From positions 1 to 39,236 of the IMG/VR virus record IMGVR_UViG_3300046507_000138: a stretch of DNA of 39,236 nucleotides. One strand, given 5' to 3'. This stretch comes from a virus. Below are positions 1 through 8,101 of this stretch, piece by piece; within the stretch, counting starts at the first letter, position 1, and every line of letters starts with the position of its first letter. The position numbers and the translations under genes are program-made. Under the pieces are notes generated by a model. The model ran no database searches and had not been told where the DNA came from. It was given only the letters and a program-made list of their open reading frames with translations.

Positions 1-179
1 GGGCTGCCATAGCGCTGGGCCATCGCCTCGTAATAGTCGCGCCCGACGCGGTCGAGCTCGGCGGGAGAGTTATTGGCGGCAGGACGAACGCCGAAGCCGG
101 GATCAGTCTTCGTGTTCGGCATGACCTGCCACGCGCCCTGAGCGCCCTTCGGCGATACCGCGTTCGGGTTGCCGTTGCT
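1..179. repeat. Terminal redundancy, left copy
   Basis: These 179 bases match the last 179 bases of the window (39058-39236) except for one base: T at 52 against G at 39109. The repeat lies inside an open reading frame and not in a noncoding end, so it looks like the overlap of a circular or circularly permuted molecule rather than a dedicated direct terminal repeat. Removing one copy gives a circular map of about 39,057 bp. Confidence 0.9.
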
Positions 180-1160
180 CTCCGTCTGAACGATCGCAGA
201 ATGAGCCGGGTTAGACGCCTCCGCTTCGTTCCCATACTCCATCTGGCCGGTCTGCTTGTTGAAAATCGGGATCGCCTTGAACTGAGCATTCCCAGCCGCA
301 GCCGCCGCGGCGTTACCCTGCATCGCCGCCTGCGCCCCCGGAAGCGGGACATACCCTGCGGAATTACCGCCGGCGTCGAAAACCTGAGTCGTTCCGGGGA
401 TGTCCTGCGCCGTATAGGCAAGAGGCTGCATCGTGCGCGGATCGCGGAACGTGCCCGTCCCGGTCACCGGCGCGATGTAGTTGTTCTTCTCGATGAGAGC
501 CTTTGCGAGCGCGTGGCCCTGCTCGCTGTTCGGATCGATGCCGGCCGCACGAAGCTGCGGGACGATATCGGCCTGCTTATATGCCGCCGCCTGACTCTCG
601 AAATACTTGTCGGGCGACTGCATCAGCATCATGGCCGCCAACTGAGGATTCATCCCGAGCGGGTTCAGCGGCGCGCTTCCGCCTACGTTGTTTGCCAGTT
701 GAGGCCCAGCAGAGACGACATTGACGGGTCCGCCTGTTGCGGTGCCTGGAGTCCCATTGCCCCCATCAGCCCCATAGAAGGGGTTAGCGACGCTCCCTGC
801 GATGCCGCCCCCGACCCCGCCATCGGCAGAGTCGGGGCTGAGCTGTGGGGACTGCGCGGCGGCACCTCCTCCACCCAGCGCGCCGATGAGACTCGCCCAT
901 TGGTTCTGACCGAGCTGATTCATGCCCTGACCGGCCTGCTGGCCGATCTTGTTGGCGAGCAGCCCCTGCGCGATATTGGAGATCGGCGCGATCGGCGACG
1001 TGCGCGCTGCCACCGTATATTGGCCGGAAGTCCCAGCCTGCGGGGTCTGAGGTTGCGTCATTGCACCCTGCATGAGAGCGTTCGCCAGCGCTTGCTGCCG
1101 CTGGAGATCGTACATGCTGCCTTGGTACTGCGGCAGCACAAATGGAGTCGAGCCGGCCAT
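1..1160 (-). CDS. Virion transglycosylase (SLT domain) internal protein, N-terminal part
   Basis: The reading frame starts at the ATG at 1160 and runs off the left edge without a stop. Across the terminal redundancy it continues in frame to the stop at 38223, giving one protein of 664 residues. Residues 1-320 are Gly/Ala/Gln-rich. A lytic transglycosylase (SLT) domain begins near residue 320 with catalytic Glu327 in TESNGNP and the SPKGAQGAWQVMP block. Such proteins are carried in podovirus virions and locally cut peptidoglycan during DNA entry. The start overlaps the stop of the upstream gene (TAATG), so translation is probably coupled. The one polymorphic base of the repeat changes residue 370 (Asp here, Ala in the right copy). 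Function is well supported by the motif; ejection as inner-core protein is inferred from neighbours. Confidence 0.85.
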   Translation of the reverse strand, partial: MAGSTPFVLPQYQGSMYDLQRQQALANALMQGAMTQPQTPQAGTSGQYTVAARTSPIAPISNIAQGLLANKIGQQAGQGMNQLGQNQWASLIGALGGGGAAAQSPQLSPDSADGGVGGGIAGSVANPFYGADGGNGTPGTATGGPVNVVSAGPQLANNVGGSAPLNPLGMNPQLAAMMLMQSPDKYFESQAAAYKQADIVPQLRAAGIDPNSEQGHALAKALIEKNNYIAPVTGTGTFRDPRTMQPLAYTAQDIPGTTQVFDAGGNSAGYVPLPGAQAAMQGNAAAAAAGNAQFKAIPIFNKQTGQMEYGNEAEASNPAHSAIVQTESNGNPNAVSPKGAQGAWQVMPNTKTDPGFGVRPAANNSPAELDRVGRDYYEAMAQRYGS

Positions 1161-1750
1161 TATTGAACCCCGAATTTAGAGATTGCCGAACCGATGTAGA
1201 GCGCTGTCTGAACTGCGTTCTGCATCACCAACTGAAACTGCTTGTCATCGAGAAGATCGATTTCGTCGAGCACATCGGCGCCGTGCGAAACATCGTGCTC
1301 GGCGTGGTAGCGAAGCGTGCGGCAGAGTTCCTTGCCGTGGATCTCTTCGAGCTTTTCGAGTGCTTCGACGTCGATCGGGAAACACTCGAGAACTGCCATA
1401 TAGCCGAGCAGCGCGACCGGGTCGACGTGATGGATCAGGTAATACTGCGACCCCGCCATCGCGACCGCCTCGGGAAGCACAGGAAGCGACTTAACGTGAA
1501 TATCCGCGGTCGCGAGGTCATTGCGCAACCAGAATTCGTGGCCCGCTTCTTCCTTCAGGTGATCGGCGAAATATGCCTTCAATTCACCGATCGACCGATC
1601 GCACGCCGCGCGCAGAAGGCTCTCACTCGCGGCGATTACGTTGTGAATGAAGATCAGGTTTCGAAGAAACACGTCCCGGCGCGTCAGGTCGATACCCGGA
1701 TACGCCGCGCGCACGTCGCGCACCGCCTGCATCAGTTGATCGCGCTTCAT
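1160..1750 (-). CDS. Haem-oxygenase-like di-iron protein (iron-containing redox enzyme type)
   Basis: This 196-residue, all-helical protein resembles the haem-oxygenase-like fold (TENA/PqqC/HDO, Haem_oxygenas_2). The metal-ligand pattern of di-iron members is visible: EEAGH (Glu68, His71), Glu122 in the YMAVLECF helix, and HxxxDxxH with His149, Asp153 and His156; Glu43 is a possible extra ligand. Known members oxidise amino-acid or fatty-acid substrates using O2 and two irons; the substrate here cannot be read. It overlaps the preceding gene by TGATG and the following one by TAATG, so it is locked into the virion operon between two internal-protein genes. That is an odd place for an oxygenase: it may be a structural reuse of the fold, a virion-carried enzyme or a moron. 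Fold call fairly confident, role unknown. Confidence 0.7.
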   Translation of the reverse strand: MKRDQLMQAVRDVRAAYPGIDLTRRDVFLRNLIFIHNVIAASESLLRAACDRSIGELKAYFADHLKEEAGHEFWLRNDLATADIHVKSLPVLPEAVAMAGSQYYLIHHVDPVALLGYMAVLECFPIDVEALEKLEEIHGKELCRTLRYHAEHDVSHGADVLDEIDLLDDKQFQLVMQNAVQTALYIGSAISKFGVQ

Positions 1751-2898
1751 CAGAAGAACGCCAGTGCAGCGGCGCCAGCAAGCCCCGCGATCGCGCCTGT
1801 CGTCGAGTTCGCGCTTTGAACGTCCGCGTTGTGGCCGGCGAGCTGCGCTTGGTACTGGTTGTTGATGTTGCCAGCAATATCGGCCGCCTGCGCCGAGGAT
1901 TGGCCGACGCCGGAATAGCCCGGAATCAGGCTTGCGATCGATCCAAGCTGCTGGTACGGGAGCATGCCGAGCGTGCCTTGTTGGCCATACAGCGCGCCTT
2001 GCTGGCTGAGGTTCGAGCCAAGCTGACCATACAGCCCCGCCTGCTGCCCGATGAGGTTACCTTGCTGCCCGAGATTGCTCGCCTGCTGCCCGAAGAGTCC
2101 CGCCTGCGTGTTGATGCCGGCAATCTGATTCTGCAAGTTCTGCGCGCCGAGCTGCGATCCGGTCATGACGGCCTGATTCTGCGCGTTGCTGTACGCCTGC
2201 TGCTTCTGGTTGTTGAAGTTGGTCATGGCGTTGTTGTACGCCTCCGATCCCGGCGTGAGCCCGGAATTCGCCAGCGACGCGGAGAGCGATTCGCCCTGCT
2301 GCGAGAACTGCGGATCGAGATACTGCGTCTGCGCCTTGTATGCAGCATCCTGCCCCTGCTGCTGAGCCTTCAACGCTGCGCCCTGATTCAGCTGCGAACC
2401 GAGTCCGGCGAGACCTTGGTTGATCGACCCGTATTTCGAGCTCAGGGCATTGATCGATGGCGTCAAGCCGGCGATGTTGTCGTTCAGACCGCCGTAATTC
2501 GCCTGCAACCCGTTGAGCCCGGACTGAATCTGAGAGTTCAGCCCATTGCCCTGCCCGATCTGGCCGAAAAGGCTGTTGAACTGGTTTTCGACAAGTGGAT
2601 TGGCGCTCTGAAACGTCGAATAGATCGGAGCGCCGGTCTGCGGATCATCCGCAATATGCGTCGTCGCCTGCGCCCCGAGCAAGCCCTGATAATTATTCAG
2701 GTTCAGCGCCTTGTTATAGGCGGCCGTCTGCTGGTTTGTCTGCGTGGTCGCGGCGGCCGTCGTGTACGGATCTGGCGCGGCCGGCGAAGAGCCGCCCTTA
2801 CCGCCTTCGAGCGTTGCGGGACGAGTATTCCAGAACGACTTGCGGAAAGCGTTCGGCGGAAGGTCGGGAGTGTCCGACGTCAGCAAGTAGAGCCGCAT
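1750..2898 (-). CDS. Glutamine-rich internal virion protein
   Basis: This 382-residue protein is rich in Gln, Asn, Gly and Ala. The second half is built of short imperfect repeats around LGQQ, LIGQQAGLYGQ and LSQQGALYGQQ (encoded about 1980-2110), and the C-terminus (TGAIAGLAGAAALAFF) is hydrophobic and could insert in a membrane. Composition and position, just before the SLT protein and after the tail-hub genes, fit an internal or ejection protein of a podovirus. The start ATG at 2898 has AAGG upstream and lies 101 bases inside the acetyltransferase gene, an unusually long overlap for this operon. I do not recognise an enzymatic domain; the virion role is inferred. Confidence 0.7.
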   Translation of the reverse strand: MRLYLLTSDTPDLPPNAFRKSFWNTRPATLEGGKGGSSPAAPDPYTTAAATTQTNQQTAAYNKALNLNNYQGLLGAQATTHIADDPQTGAPIYSTFQSANPLVENQFNSLFGQIGQGNGLNSQIQSGLNGLQANYGGLNDNIAGLTPSINALSSKYGSINQGLAGLGSQLNQGAALKAQQQGQDAAYKAQTQYLDPQFSQQGESLSASLANSGLTPGSEAYNNAMTNFNNQKQQAYSNAQNQAVMTGSQLGAQNLQNQIAGINTQAGLFGQQASNLGQQGNLIGQQAGLYGQLGSNLSQQGALYGQQGTLGMLPYQQLGSIASLIPGYSGVGQSSAQAADIAGNINNQYQAQLAGHNADVQSANSTTGAIAGLAGAAALAFF

Positions 2899-3319
2899 GG
2901 TATTTGCCTTCGATGTATCGGCATTCTTCTTTCAGCATGCCGTAGATGATGAGGTCTGTTCCATCGGTGCAAGCCGCGCGGAGTTGTCCCTCGCGTTTGA
3001 ATCCGAGATGCTCATCGAAGCGCTGCGCGTCGACGTTATCGGCCCGCACGAGGCCGGTGATGCGATTGCATTTCTCATGCACGAACGCGTAACGGAAGCA
3101 GGCCGCCATATAGGCCGGCGTCATCCAGTGCCGGGTTCCGTTCGAAGCGACGTGCATGGCGATGTTGGCGCCCGTCTTGCCATCGAAAACGACGCCCGCT
3201 ATCAGTTCGCCGTCTTGTTCCAGACCGATCGCCGCATAGTCCTTGAACGTCTCGGCATCGACGCGCGCGGCGACGTATCGCATCACGCGCTCCTGTTCGA
3301 ACCAGACGATGCGCTTCAC
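2798..3319 (-). CDS. GNAT-family acetyltransferase-like protein
   Basis: The 173-residue product has the GNAT layout: N-terminal helix, GELIAGVVFDG strand pair, helix with the ACFRYAFVHEKCNRI segment that precedes the acetyl-CoA strand, then VRADNVDAQRFDEHLGFKREGQLR, a typical GNAT C-terminal half. Such genes recur among the tail genes of podoviruses; the acceptor is unknown. A GTG at 3319 lies one base after the upstream stop and gives the family-like N-terminus; an ATG at 3283 has a much better Shine-Dalgarno (AGGAGCGCGTG) and gives 161 residues. The last 33 residues overlap the next gene and look less conserved. Fold call good, function unknown. Confidence 0.75.
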   Translation of the reverse strand: MKRIVWFEQERVMRYVAARVDAETFKDYAAIGLEQDGELIAGVVFDGKTGANIAMHVASNGTRHWMTPAYMAACFRYAFVHEKCNRITGLVRADNVDAQRFDEHLGFKREGQLRAACTDGTDLIIYGMLKEECRYIEGKYHAALLADVGHSRPSAERFPQVVLEYSSRNARRR

Positions 3320-3320
3320 T

Positions 3321-4901
3321 TCAGATCGTCCAGCCGGTCTCGAATACGATGTCGGATGCGGCCCAGTGGACCTCGTTACCGTTCACCGCAGCTTTGATAG
3401 TCGGGGAGCCAGTCATGCCGATCCCCGTCACGCCCTGCCATGCCTTCGCGATCTGCAGATTGCCGCCCCAGATACCCATGTCCCAGATGGCCGAATCCCA
3501 CACGGCAAAGCCGGTCGGCAGAAAAGAGAGCGTGGATTGCGGGATGTTCTGGTCGTAGTCAACGTTGATGCCGACCGCGATTGCAGGCGAACTATTCGCC
3601 CACAAGATCGGCCGCATCATCGTGAAACGCTTCTGAAGCGGCGTACCGAACTCGGTGAATGCCTGCTGCGCTACGGCATTGATGTTCGTGCTGTCGTCAG
3701 CGTTGCTGTTCCAGGCGAGGCCAACGTAATTCGGGCCGCCGAAGAAGATCCGATCCTGAAAACGCTCCCAGTGATTTGCATACCAGCCGGTGAAATTGCA
3801 CCATGCCCCGGTAATGGTGTTCATCACGTATTGCTCTTGCTGCCCAAGCCCGACCGGGATGTTGAGGATGATCATGTTCTCCAGCGGGAACAGGACCATG
3901 CACCATCCGTAGTTGTTCGGATATAGGCTCGTAGCACTCGAAATCGCGCCTTGAATCTTTGCTGTCAGATTGATGTTCGTGTTGACGCGCGATGACGCCA
4001 ACGCCTGAGAGATCGGCGCAAGACCGTCCTTGCCGACGTACAGGAGATCGCCGCCGTACTTCATGAACGACCGGAAGCCCATCGGCGAGCCGAGTTGATA
4101 GACGCCGTTCAGGCTGAACGTGCTCGCCTGAGACGGATCGGTTCCACCATAAACAGCGATTTCTCCCTGGTTCGTGCAGATGCAGAGATAGTCCTGCATC
4201 CCATAGCCGCCGTCGACCGTCCAGACGCCCATCGAAACGAGCGAGCCGCCCATGCGGAAGATTGCGCTGAAATCGAATGCCTGAACCGCACCGCCGATGC
4301 TGCCGACCGGCGTGTAATACGCCTTGAGGCTGTTCTTTTGGATGAACCAGACGCGAGACGCGAACGACGTGACAAAGGAAAGCGTCGTCGGGTCAACGCC
4401 AGTGATCGATATCGGCGTCGAAACCGCGGTGACGCTCTGCCACGTCGAGCCGTTGTAGACGTAATAACCATCCTGCCCGTTGACGCAAAGCAGGAACGCG
4501 CCGGCCGCCGTCGAGAAGTTCGTGTACGACCATTTGTCATTGGTCAGGCTGCTGACCGCGGGCGCTCCGATCGCCCCGCCCGAGGTCACGTCGTAGATGC
4601 CCGTCCCAGACGCCGCGAAAAGCTTTGACGTGCCGATGGCCGGGTTGTACCCCATCACGGTGTTGACCTGAGTGATAAAGCCCGTGGCCCACTTTGTGAA
4701 GCCGTCACGGACCATCACATCGGAGGTCGTCGGAAACCAGTTCGTGAGGGAAACGGCATCCTGCGGAGGCATCTCGGCGAGCGAGTCGCGCGCGTTCCAG
4801 CCGCCAATCGGAGCAGGCATGTTGACCGTCTGCGATCGCTGCCCCTGAGCCTGACGCTTGCGGCGCTGCGCGGCCGCGGCGATGCCGGTTACGTTCGTCA
4901 T
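3321..4901 (-). CDS. Tail hub / head-tail closure protein
   Basis: This 526-residue, beta-rich protein has a basic N-terminal tail (QRRKRQAQ) and an early conserved segment IGGWNARDSLAEMPPQDA followed by LTNWFPTTSDVMVRDGF. That signature recurs in a podovirus structural family encoded just downstream of the connector proteins. Repeating beta-strand blocks with aromatic pairs suggest a propeller or beta-sandwich hub. Its start overlaps the stop of the upstream connector gene (ATGA). Position suggests a role in closing the portal or stabilising packaged DNA, comparable in place but not clearly in sequence to P22 gp10. Virion protein likely; exact role inferred. Confidence 0.7.
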   Translation of the reverse strand: MTNVTGIAAAAQRRKRQAQGQRSQTVNMPAPIGGWNARDSLAEMPPQDAVSLTNWFPTTSDVMVRDGFTKWATGFITQVNTVMGYNPAIGTSKLFAASGTGIYDVTSGGAIGAPAVSSLTNDKWSYTNFSTAAGAFLLCVNGQDGYYVYNGSTWQSVTAVSTPISITGVDPTTLSFVTSFASRVWFIQKNSLKAYYTPVGSIGGAVQAFDFSAIFRMGGSLVSMGVWTVDGGYGMQDYLCICTNQGEIAVYGGTDPSQASTFSLNGVYQLGSPMGFRSFMKYGGDLLYVGKDGLAPISQALASSRVNTNINLTAKIQGAISSATSLYPNNYGWCMVLFPLENMIILNIPVGLGQQEQYVMNTITGAWCNFTGWYANHWERFQDRIFFGGPNYVGLAWNSNADDSTNINAVAQQAFTEFGTPLQKRFTMMRPILWANSSPAIAVGINVDYDQNIPQSTLSFLPTGFAVWDSAIWDMGIWGGNLQIAKAWQGVTGIGMTGSPTIKAAVNGNEVHWAASDIVFETGWTI

Positions 4902-5827
4902 TGCGATACGCCGTAATTGCTGTCTGGAATGTTCTCAGGCCCGAGCAGGATGTTCGAAAGTCGCGGCGCCATCGACAACATCGGCGAGCCCTGCTCTGCG
5001 CCCATGACTGCCGCAAGGATCGAGTCATAGTCGTCTTGCAGAAGCTGCGTTTCGAATCCCTTCGTGGCGAAGTACTTCAGCTTCAACCCTGCGACCATCA
5101 GCCGGTCATCGAAGAGACACGTATCGGCATCTGCCGTGAAACTTCCCTTTGCGTTACCCGAGCCGTCGAGGACCCAGTTCTTCGAGACGTATTCGAAACC
5201 GAGATATTCTGCGGTCGTGACGCCCGGCCAGATTTGGAAGGCGTTGCCGAGGACACGCCAGCGGATGCGCGGACCGGTCGCGATGTAGCCAGACTTCAGC
5301 CATTGCCACTGTTGAGGAGATTCCGGCCCCAGCATTTCCCAATGCTTCGACTTGTCCCATTGCGTGCGATCGATCAGGCGTTGGAAATCGGACGGGAAGG
5401 AATATTTCGTCTGCACGAAGCTGAGCGTCGCGCCGGTCGCGCTCGATGCTGCGGCCTGGGACATCGTGACCTGCGTCGACGAATCGACCGAAACGACGTA
5501 GGTATCCTGGTTGATGCCAGTTCCGGTAACCATGAACGTGCCGGCGACGATTCCGGTCGTCGACGGAATGCCTGTGATGACCTTCGATCCGCTCGTCACA
5601 TTGCCGGTCTGGATGACGAACTGCGTCGTGAAGCGGTATTCCGTCGTGAGCGCCTGCCAGTTGAACTCGGGGTGATCGGCAGGCGCTCGAAGCAGTTCGT
5701 ACCCGACAGCGTTCAGGAGCGCGAGCTGCTGAATCGTGTCCTGCGCTGTGTTGCCTGCGACCGAAACGGGAACTGCGAGCCCGAGTTCGCCAGTCGCCTG
5801 CTGTACCAACTGCAGCATTGTTGCCAT
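4898..5827 (-). CDS. Head-tail connector/adaptor protein
   Basis: This 309-residue protein begins with a helical segment (MLQLVQQATGELG to LNAVGYELL) and ends with a helical block (LMVAGLKLKYFATKGFETQ), the arrangement of podovirus adaptor proteins that dock under the portal. Between them, at about residues 72-132, lies an inserted beta domain (SGSKVITGIP, TYVVSVDSSTQVTMSQAA) of a type often inserted in phage structural proteins. It begins three bases after the upstream stop and overlaps the downstream gene by ATGA. Role inferred from architecture and position; no catalytic motif. Confidence 0.65.
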   Translation of the reverse strand: MATMLQLVQQATGELGLAVPVSVAGNTAQDTIQQLALLNAVGYELLRAPADHPEFNWQALTTEYRFTTQFVIQTGNVTSGSKVITGIPSTTGIVAGTFMVTGTGINQDTYVVSVDSSTQVTMSQAAASSATGATLSFVQTKYSFPSDFQRLIDRTQWDKSKHWEMLGPESPQQWQWLKSGYIATGPRIRWRVLGNAFQIWPGVTTAEYLGFEYVSKNWVLDGSGNAKGSFTADADTCLFDDRLMVAGLKLKYFATKGFETQLLQDDYDSILAAVMGAEQGSPMLSMAPRLSNILLGPENIPDSNYGVSQ

Positions 5828-5830
5828 GGC

Positions 5831-6430
5831 TTACGCCTCTTTCGGTGGGCGGCCGGGGCCGCGTTTGACTTCGCCGCCTTGCAACGACTCAAGCGCTTCA
5901 ACGCGGGAACCGAGACGCAGGATCGTTGCGTTCAGATCGGCGATTTGCTGATCCTTCAACGCGATCTCCTCCGCCTGCTTCTGCGCCAGCGCTGAATCTT
6001 TCGCAGCCGCCACATACGCCGCCGCCTTCGTGCGCAATTCGAAACAACCCATCCCGATCCGCTGGCACTGCTGGTCCGAACTTTCCGCAACCTGCTCGAC
6101 GGTATGGAATTCGAGCGCCTTCAGTTTCGCGACGGTCGCGACATCGAGGCGCGGCCAGTCTTCCAGCGGCGTGCCGGACTCGGGGCGATAGGACGTGCGA
6201 CGCTCGAAGGCAGCCCACTGTTGCGGCCATTCGTCTTTGTCGCCGTCATTCGCGGGACGCTCGACGATGTTCGTCGGATCGCCGGGGTTGCACTTCTTGA
6301 TGAACGTGATGAGATCGAACTCGGGTTTGCCCGTTTCCTTCGAGCGGAACTCGTTGTAGCGCTTGCCGGGGTAGAACTCGACCCACAGGCCGGCCTTCGG
6401 ATTCTTCTCGTCGCTTTCGAGTGCGTACAT
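5831..6430 (-). CDS. Virion-operon protein with coiled coil and C-terminal AT-hook-like tail
   Basis: The 199-residue product has an N-terminal domain (GLWVEFYPGKRYNEF), a middle part with LEDWPRLDVATVAKLKAL, a heptad-rich segment at about residues 140-180 (AQKQAEEIALKDQQIADLNA) that should form a coiled coil, and a C-terminal RGPGRPPK, which matches an AT-hook core (GRP flanked by basic residues). Related proteins occur after the coat and cement genes in epsilon15-like phages without a named function. A strong Shine-Dalgarno (AAGGAG) precedes the ATG. It could bridge capsid and DNA or bind DNA before packaging; that is a guess. Confidence 0.65.
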   Translation of the reverse strand: MYALESDEKNPKAGLWVEFYPGKRYNEFRSKETGKPEFDLITFIKKCNPGDPTNIVERPANDGDKDEWPQQWAAFERRTSYRPESGTPLEDWPRLDVATVAKLKALEFHTVEQVAESSDQQCQRIGMGCFELRTKAAAYVAAAKDSALAQKQAEEIALKDQQIADLNATILRLGSRVEALESLQGGEVKRGPGRPPKEA

Positions 6431-6454
6431 GGTTTCTCCTTGCGTTTGCGGGGT

Positions 6455-6706
6455 TTATTGTTGGTCGTCGTGATGCTCTTCCGACTCTGCGGCCGGCTGT
6501 TCGACGGGTGCGGCAGCCTTCAGCGCTTCGTCATCTTTCTGGACCGCTTCGGTGATCTCGCCGGTTTCGTCGTCTTGCTTCGCGATGTCGCGAGCGTGGC
6601 CGACAACGACGTCGGCGAAGATATGCGGCTGTTCATCACCGCGCGCACGTGCGAAAGCCTGCGCAACAAGGTGAATGAACGCTTCCATGTCTTTGATCAA
6701 TTCCAT
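6455..6706 (-). CDS. Small acidic protein of the head operon
   Basis: This 83-residue protein starts at an ATG with GGAGGGTAAGGAA upstream; a TTG 15 bases earlier is the only longer option and would bury that Shine-Dalgarno. The C-terminal half is acidic and Glu/Asp/Ala-rich and ends in HHDDQQ, likely disordered. It is the first gene after a strong terminator, whose T-tract touches its ribosome-binding site. I do not recognise the family; an assembly accessory is the neutral guess. Confidence 0.6.
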   Translation of the reverse strand: MELIKDMEAFIHLVAQAFARARGDEQPHIFADVVVGHARDIAKQDDETGEITEAVQKDDEALKAAAPVEQPAAESEEHHDDQQ

Positions 6707-6719
6707 TTCCTTACCCTCC

Positions 6720-6746
6720 AAAAAAACCGGGAGCCGAAGCCCCCGG
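6720..6746 (-). terminator. Intrinsic terminator after cement gene
   Basis: Read leftward, an 8-bp GC-rich stem (CCGGGGGC with GCTCCCGG, one G-T pair) closes a TTCG tetraloop and is followed by seven T. It sits just after the cement-protein stop at 6773 and directly abuts the ribosome-binding site of the next gene. It should cap the abundant coat/cement message and let only part of the transcription reach the tail genes. Confidence 0.85.
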
Positions 6747-6772
6747 AAAGAGACGCCCGCAGGAGAACCCTG

Positions 6773-7066
6773 TTACACCGATGCTTTCGAGAACCAGCCG
6801 TAGTCGCCGGTCACCATTGCCGTTGCCGGGGACGTGTAGGAGCCGCCCGAAGCCGTCGCGAGGAACGTCGTCGGGCTGACCGTGCAAACGGCCGTCGAGG
6901 CAGAGATCGACGCGTTCGCTTGCGCGAGCACGTAGAGCTTGCCGTCACTGCCGAACACCTGTTCGCCGAGACGGTTGGGAACGGCCGCCTGCCCTGCGGC
7001 GATCTGCGCAGCGGTGACCGTGTTGTTCAGATCCAGCCCGATCTGAGGGGTTACGCTGAAAGCCAT
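6773..7066 (-). CDS. Capsid cement/decoration protein candidate
   Basis: This 97-residue, Ala/Thr/Ser-rich, beta-prone protein is encoded six bases after the major capsid gene with a strong Shine-Dalgarno (AAGGAG) and is followed by a terminator. It has the size, place and composition expected of the epsilon15-type staple protein (gp10-like) that locks coat subunits. It contains a KLYVLAQANASISA stretch and ends GDYGWFSKASV. Family identity is inferred from context, not from a definite motif. Confidence 0.65.
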   Translation of the reverse strand: MAFSVTPQIGLDLNNTVTAAQIAAGQAAVPNRLGEQVFGSDGKLYVLAQANASISASTAVCTVSPTTFLATASGGSYTSPATAMVTGDYGWFSKASV

Positions 7067-7075
7067 GATTGCTCC

Positions 7076-8080
7076 TTAGGCGATGAGGACGCCGTTGAAC
7101 TGCGGACCACGCGACGTGAGGTTGCCCGCCCAACCGATGAGCTTCACGACGGCGTCCTGGTTGACTGCCTGACGATCGCCACCGATCGGCACGAAGTTGC
7201 GATCGCGGTGCGGACGGAAGCTGATGTACTTCGTATTCAGCCCCCACATGTGGTTGGCGGTCGCGTTGTTGCCGATACCGCCGTCGAGGACCACATCGGC
7301 CGCCATGCCGCCACCGTAGAACTTCAGCGCCGGGAAGCCTGCGCCGGCCAGCTTCGTGTTGCCTTCCGACATCACACGCTGCTGCGCCTGCATCGATGCG
7401 ACGTACATCGAGTAGTAGTTGTTGTCCGCGACGAACAGGTCCATGCGATCACGGCCGCGCACTGCCTTCAGCGCGAGCTGCGTCATGTAGTTCTGGATGT
7501 TCGCTGCCGACACCGGAGCGCCGCCGTTCGTGGTGCCCGAGAAGACCTGCGATTGCCAGAACGCGAACGAAGCACGGTTGATACCGCCATATGTGCCCGA
7601 GGTCGGCGAATCCGGAACAGCCGCGGCGAGGCCGGTGATGTTCTTGCCGCTGTTGCCGGTGCCGTCGAGGTAGATGTCCGAGGCGATGCGGTTGATGAGC
7701 TGCGATTCGGCGATGTCGATGCGCGAGTCGAGCAGATCGATGATCGCTTCCTTCGACGAGTTCTGGAGCATTTCCAGACCCGAGATGGTCACGGCCGCCG
7801 CGTATTGCTGGATCGAGAACTGAGCCGCCGAGATCGGGCTGTTCGGGCTGATGTTCAGCACTTCATAGCCCGAATACGAGTTGACGTTGGTCGTCGTCGA
7901 GTCGGTGTACATGATTTCTTCCAAAATCACGTTACCGCCGCCGAACGGTCGGACGTTGCCACGCTCGCGCAGGACCATCAGAAGCGCGTTGTTGTTCGTT
8001 ACGTTGTCAGCGAGTTCGCCGCTACGGCTTTGAATGGTGGTAGCGATGATGTCGCTGATAGCACTGTTGGCAAATGCCAT
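7076..8080 (-). CDS. Major capsid protein (HK97-fold, epsilon15-like)
   Basis: At 334 residues it matches the length of the epsilon15-type coat protein. The N-terminus (NSAISDIIATTIQSRSG, ADNVTNNNALL) is the conserved N-arm of this group, followed by a long helix with EMLQNSSKEAIIDLLDSRID, typical of the HK97 spine helix, and a C-terminal segment with FVPIGGDRQAVNQDAVV. It lies between scaffold and cement genes with a strong Shine-Dalgarno (AGGAG). It assembles into the icosahedral shell; no protease gene is nearby, so the coat is probably not cleaved, in line with this group. High confidence in the coat call. Confidence 0.9.
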   Translation of the reverse strand: MAFANSAISDIIATTIQSRSGELADNVTNNNALLMVLRERGNVRPFGGGNVILEEIMYTDSTTTNVNSYSGYEVLNISPNSPISAAQFSIQQYAAAVTISGLEMLQNSSKEAIIDLLDSRIDIAESQLINRIASDIYLDGTGNSGKNITGLAAAVPDSPTSGTYGGINRASFAFWQSQVFSGTTNGGAPVSAANIQNYMTQLALKAVRGRDRMDLFVADNNYYSMYVASMQAQQRVMSEGNTKLAGAGFPALKFYGGGMAADVVLDGGIGNNATANHMWGLNTKYISFRPHRDRNFVPIGGDRQAVNQDAVVKLIGWAGNLTSRGPQFNGVLIA

Positions 8081-8101
8081 GACTAGCTCCTATCAGAAAA
8101 A

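Noticed and set aside
1-179. T7-like direct terminal repeat as physical genome end
   Set aside because: The repeat interrupts a conserved gene and the copies differ, so a permuted or circular molecule is more likely.
1816-2949. 377-codon plus-strand frame
   Set aside because: Antisense of the Gln-rich virion protein; Leu/Arg-rich composition is the mirror of its CAG/CTG codons.
6104-8086. 660-codon open frame on the plus strand opposite coat and cement genes
   Set aside because: It is antisense to the clearly recognised capsid, cement and two other genes, has no sensible start signal, and is Arg-rich as expected for a GC-rich shadow frame.
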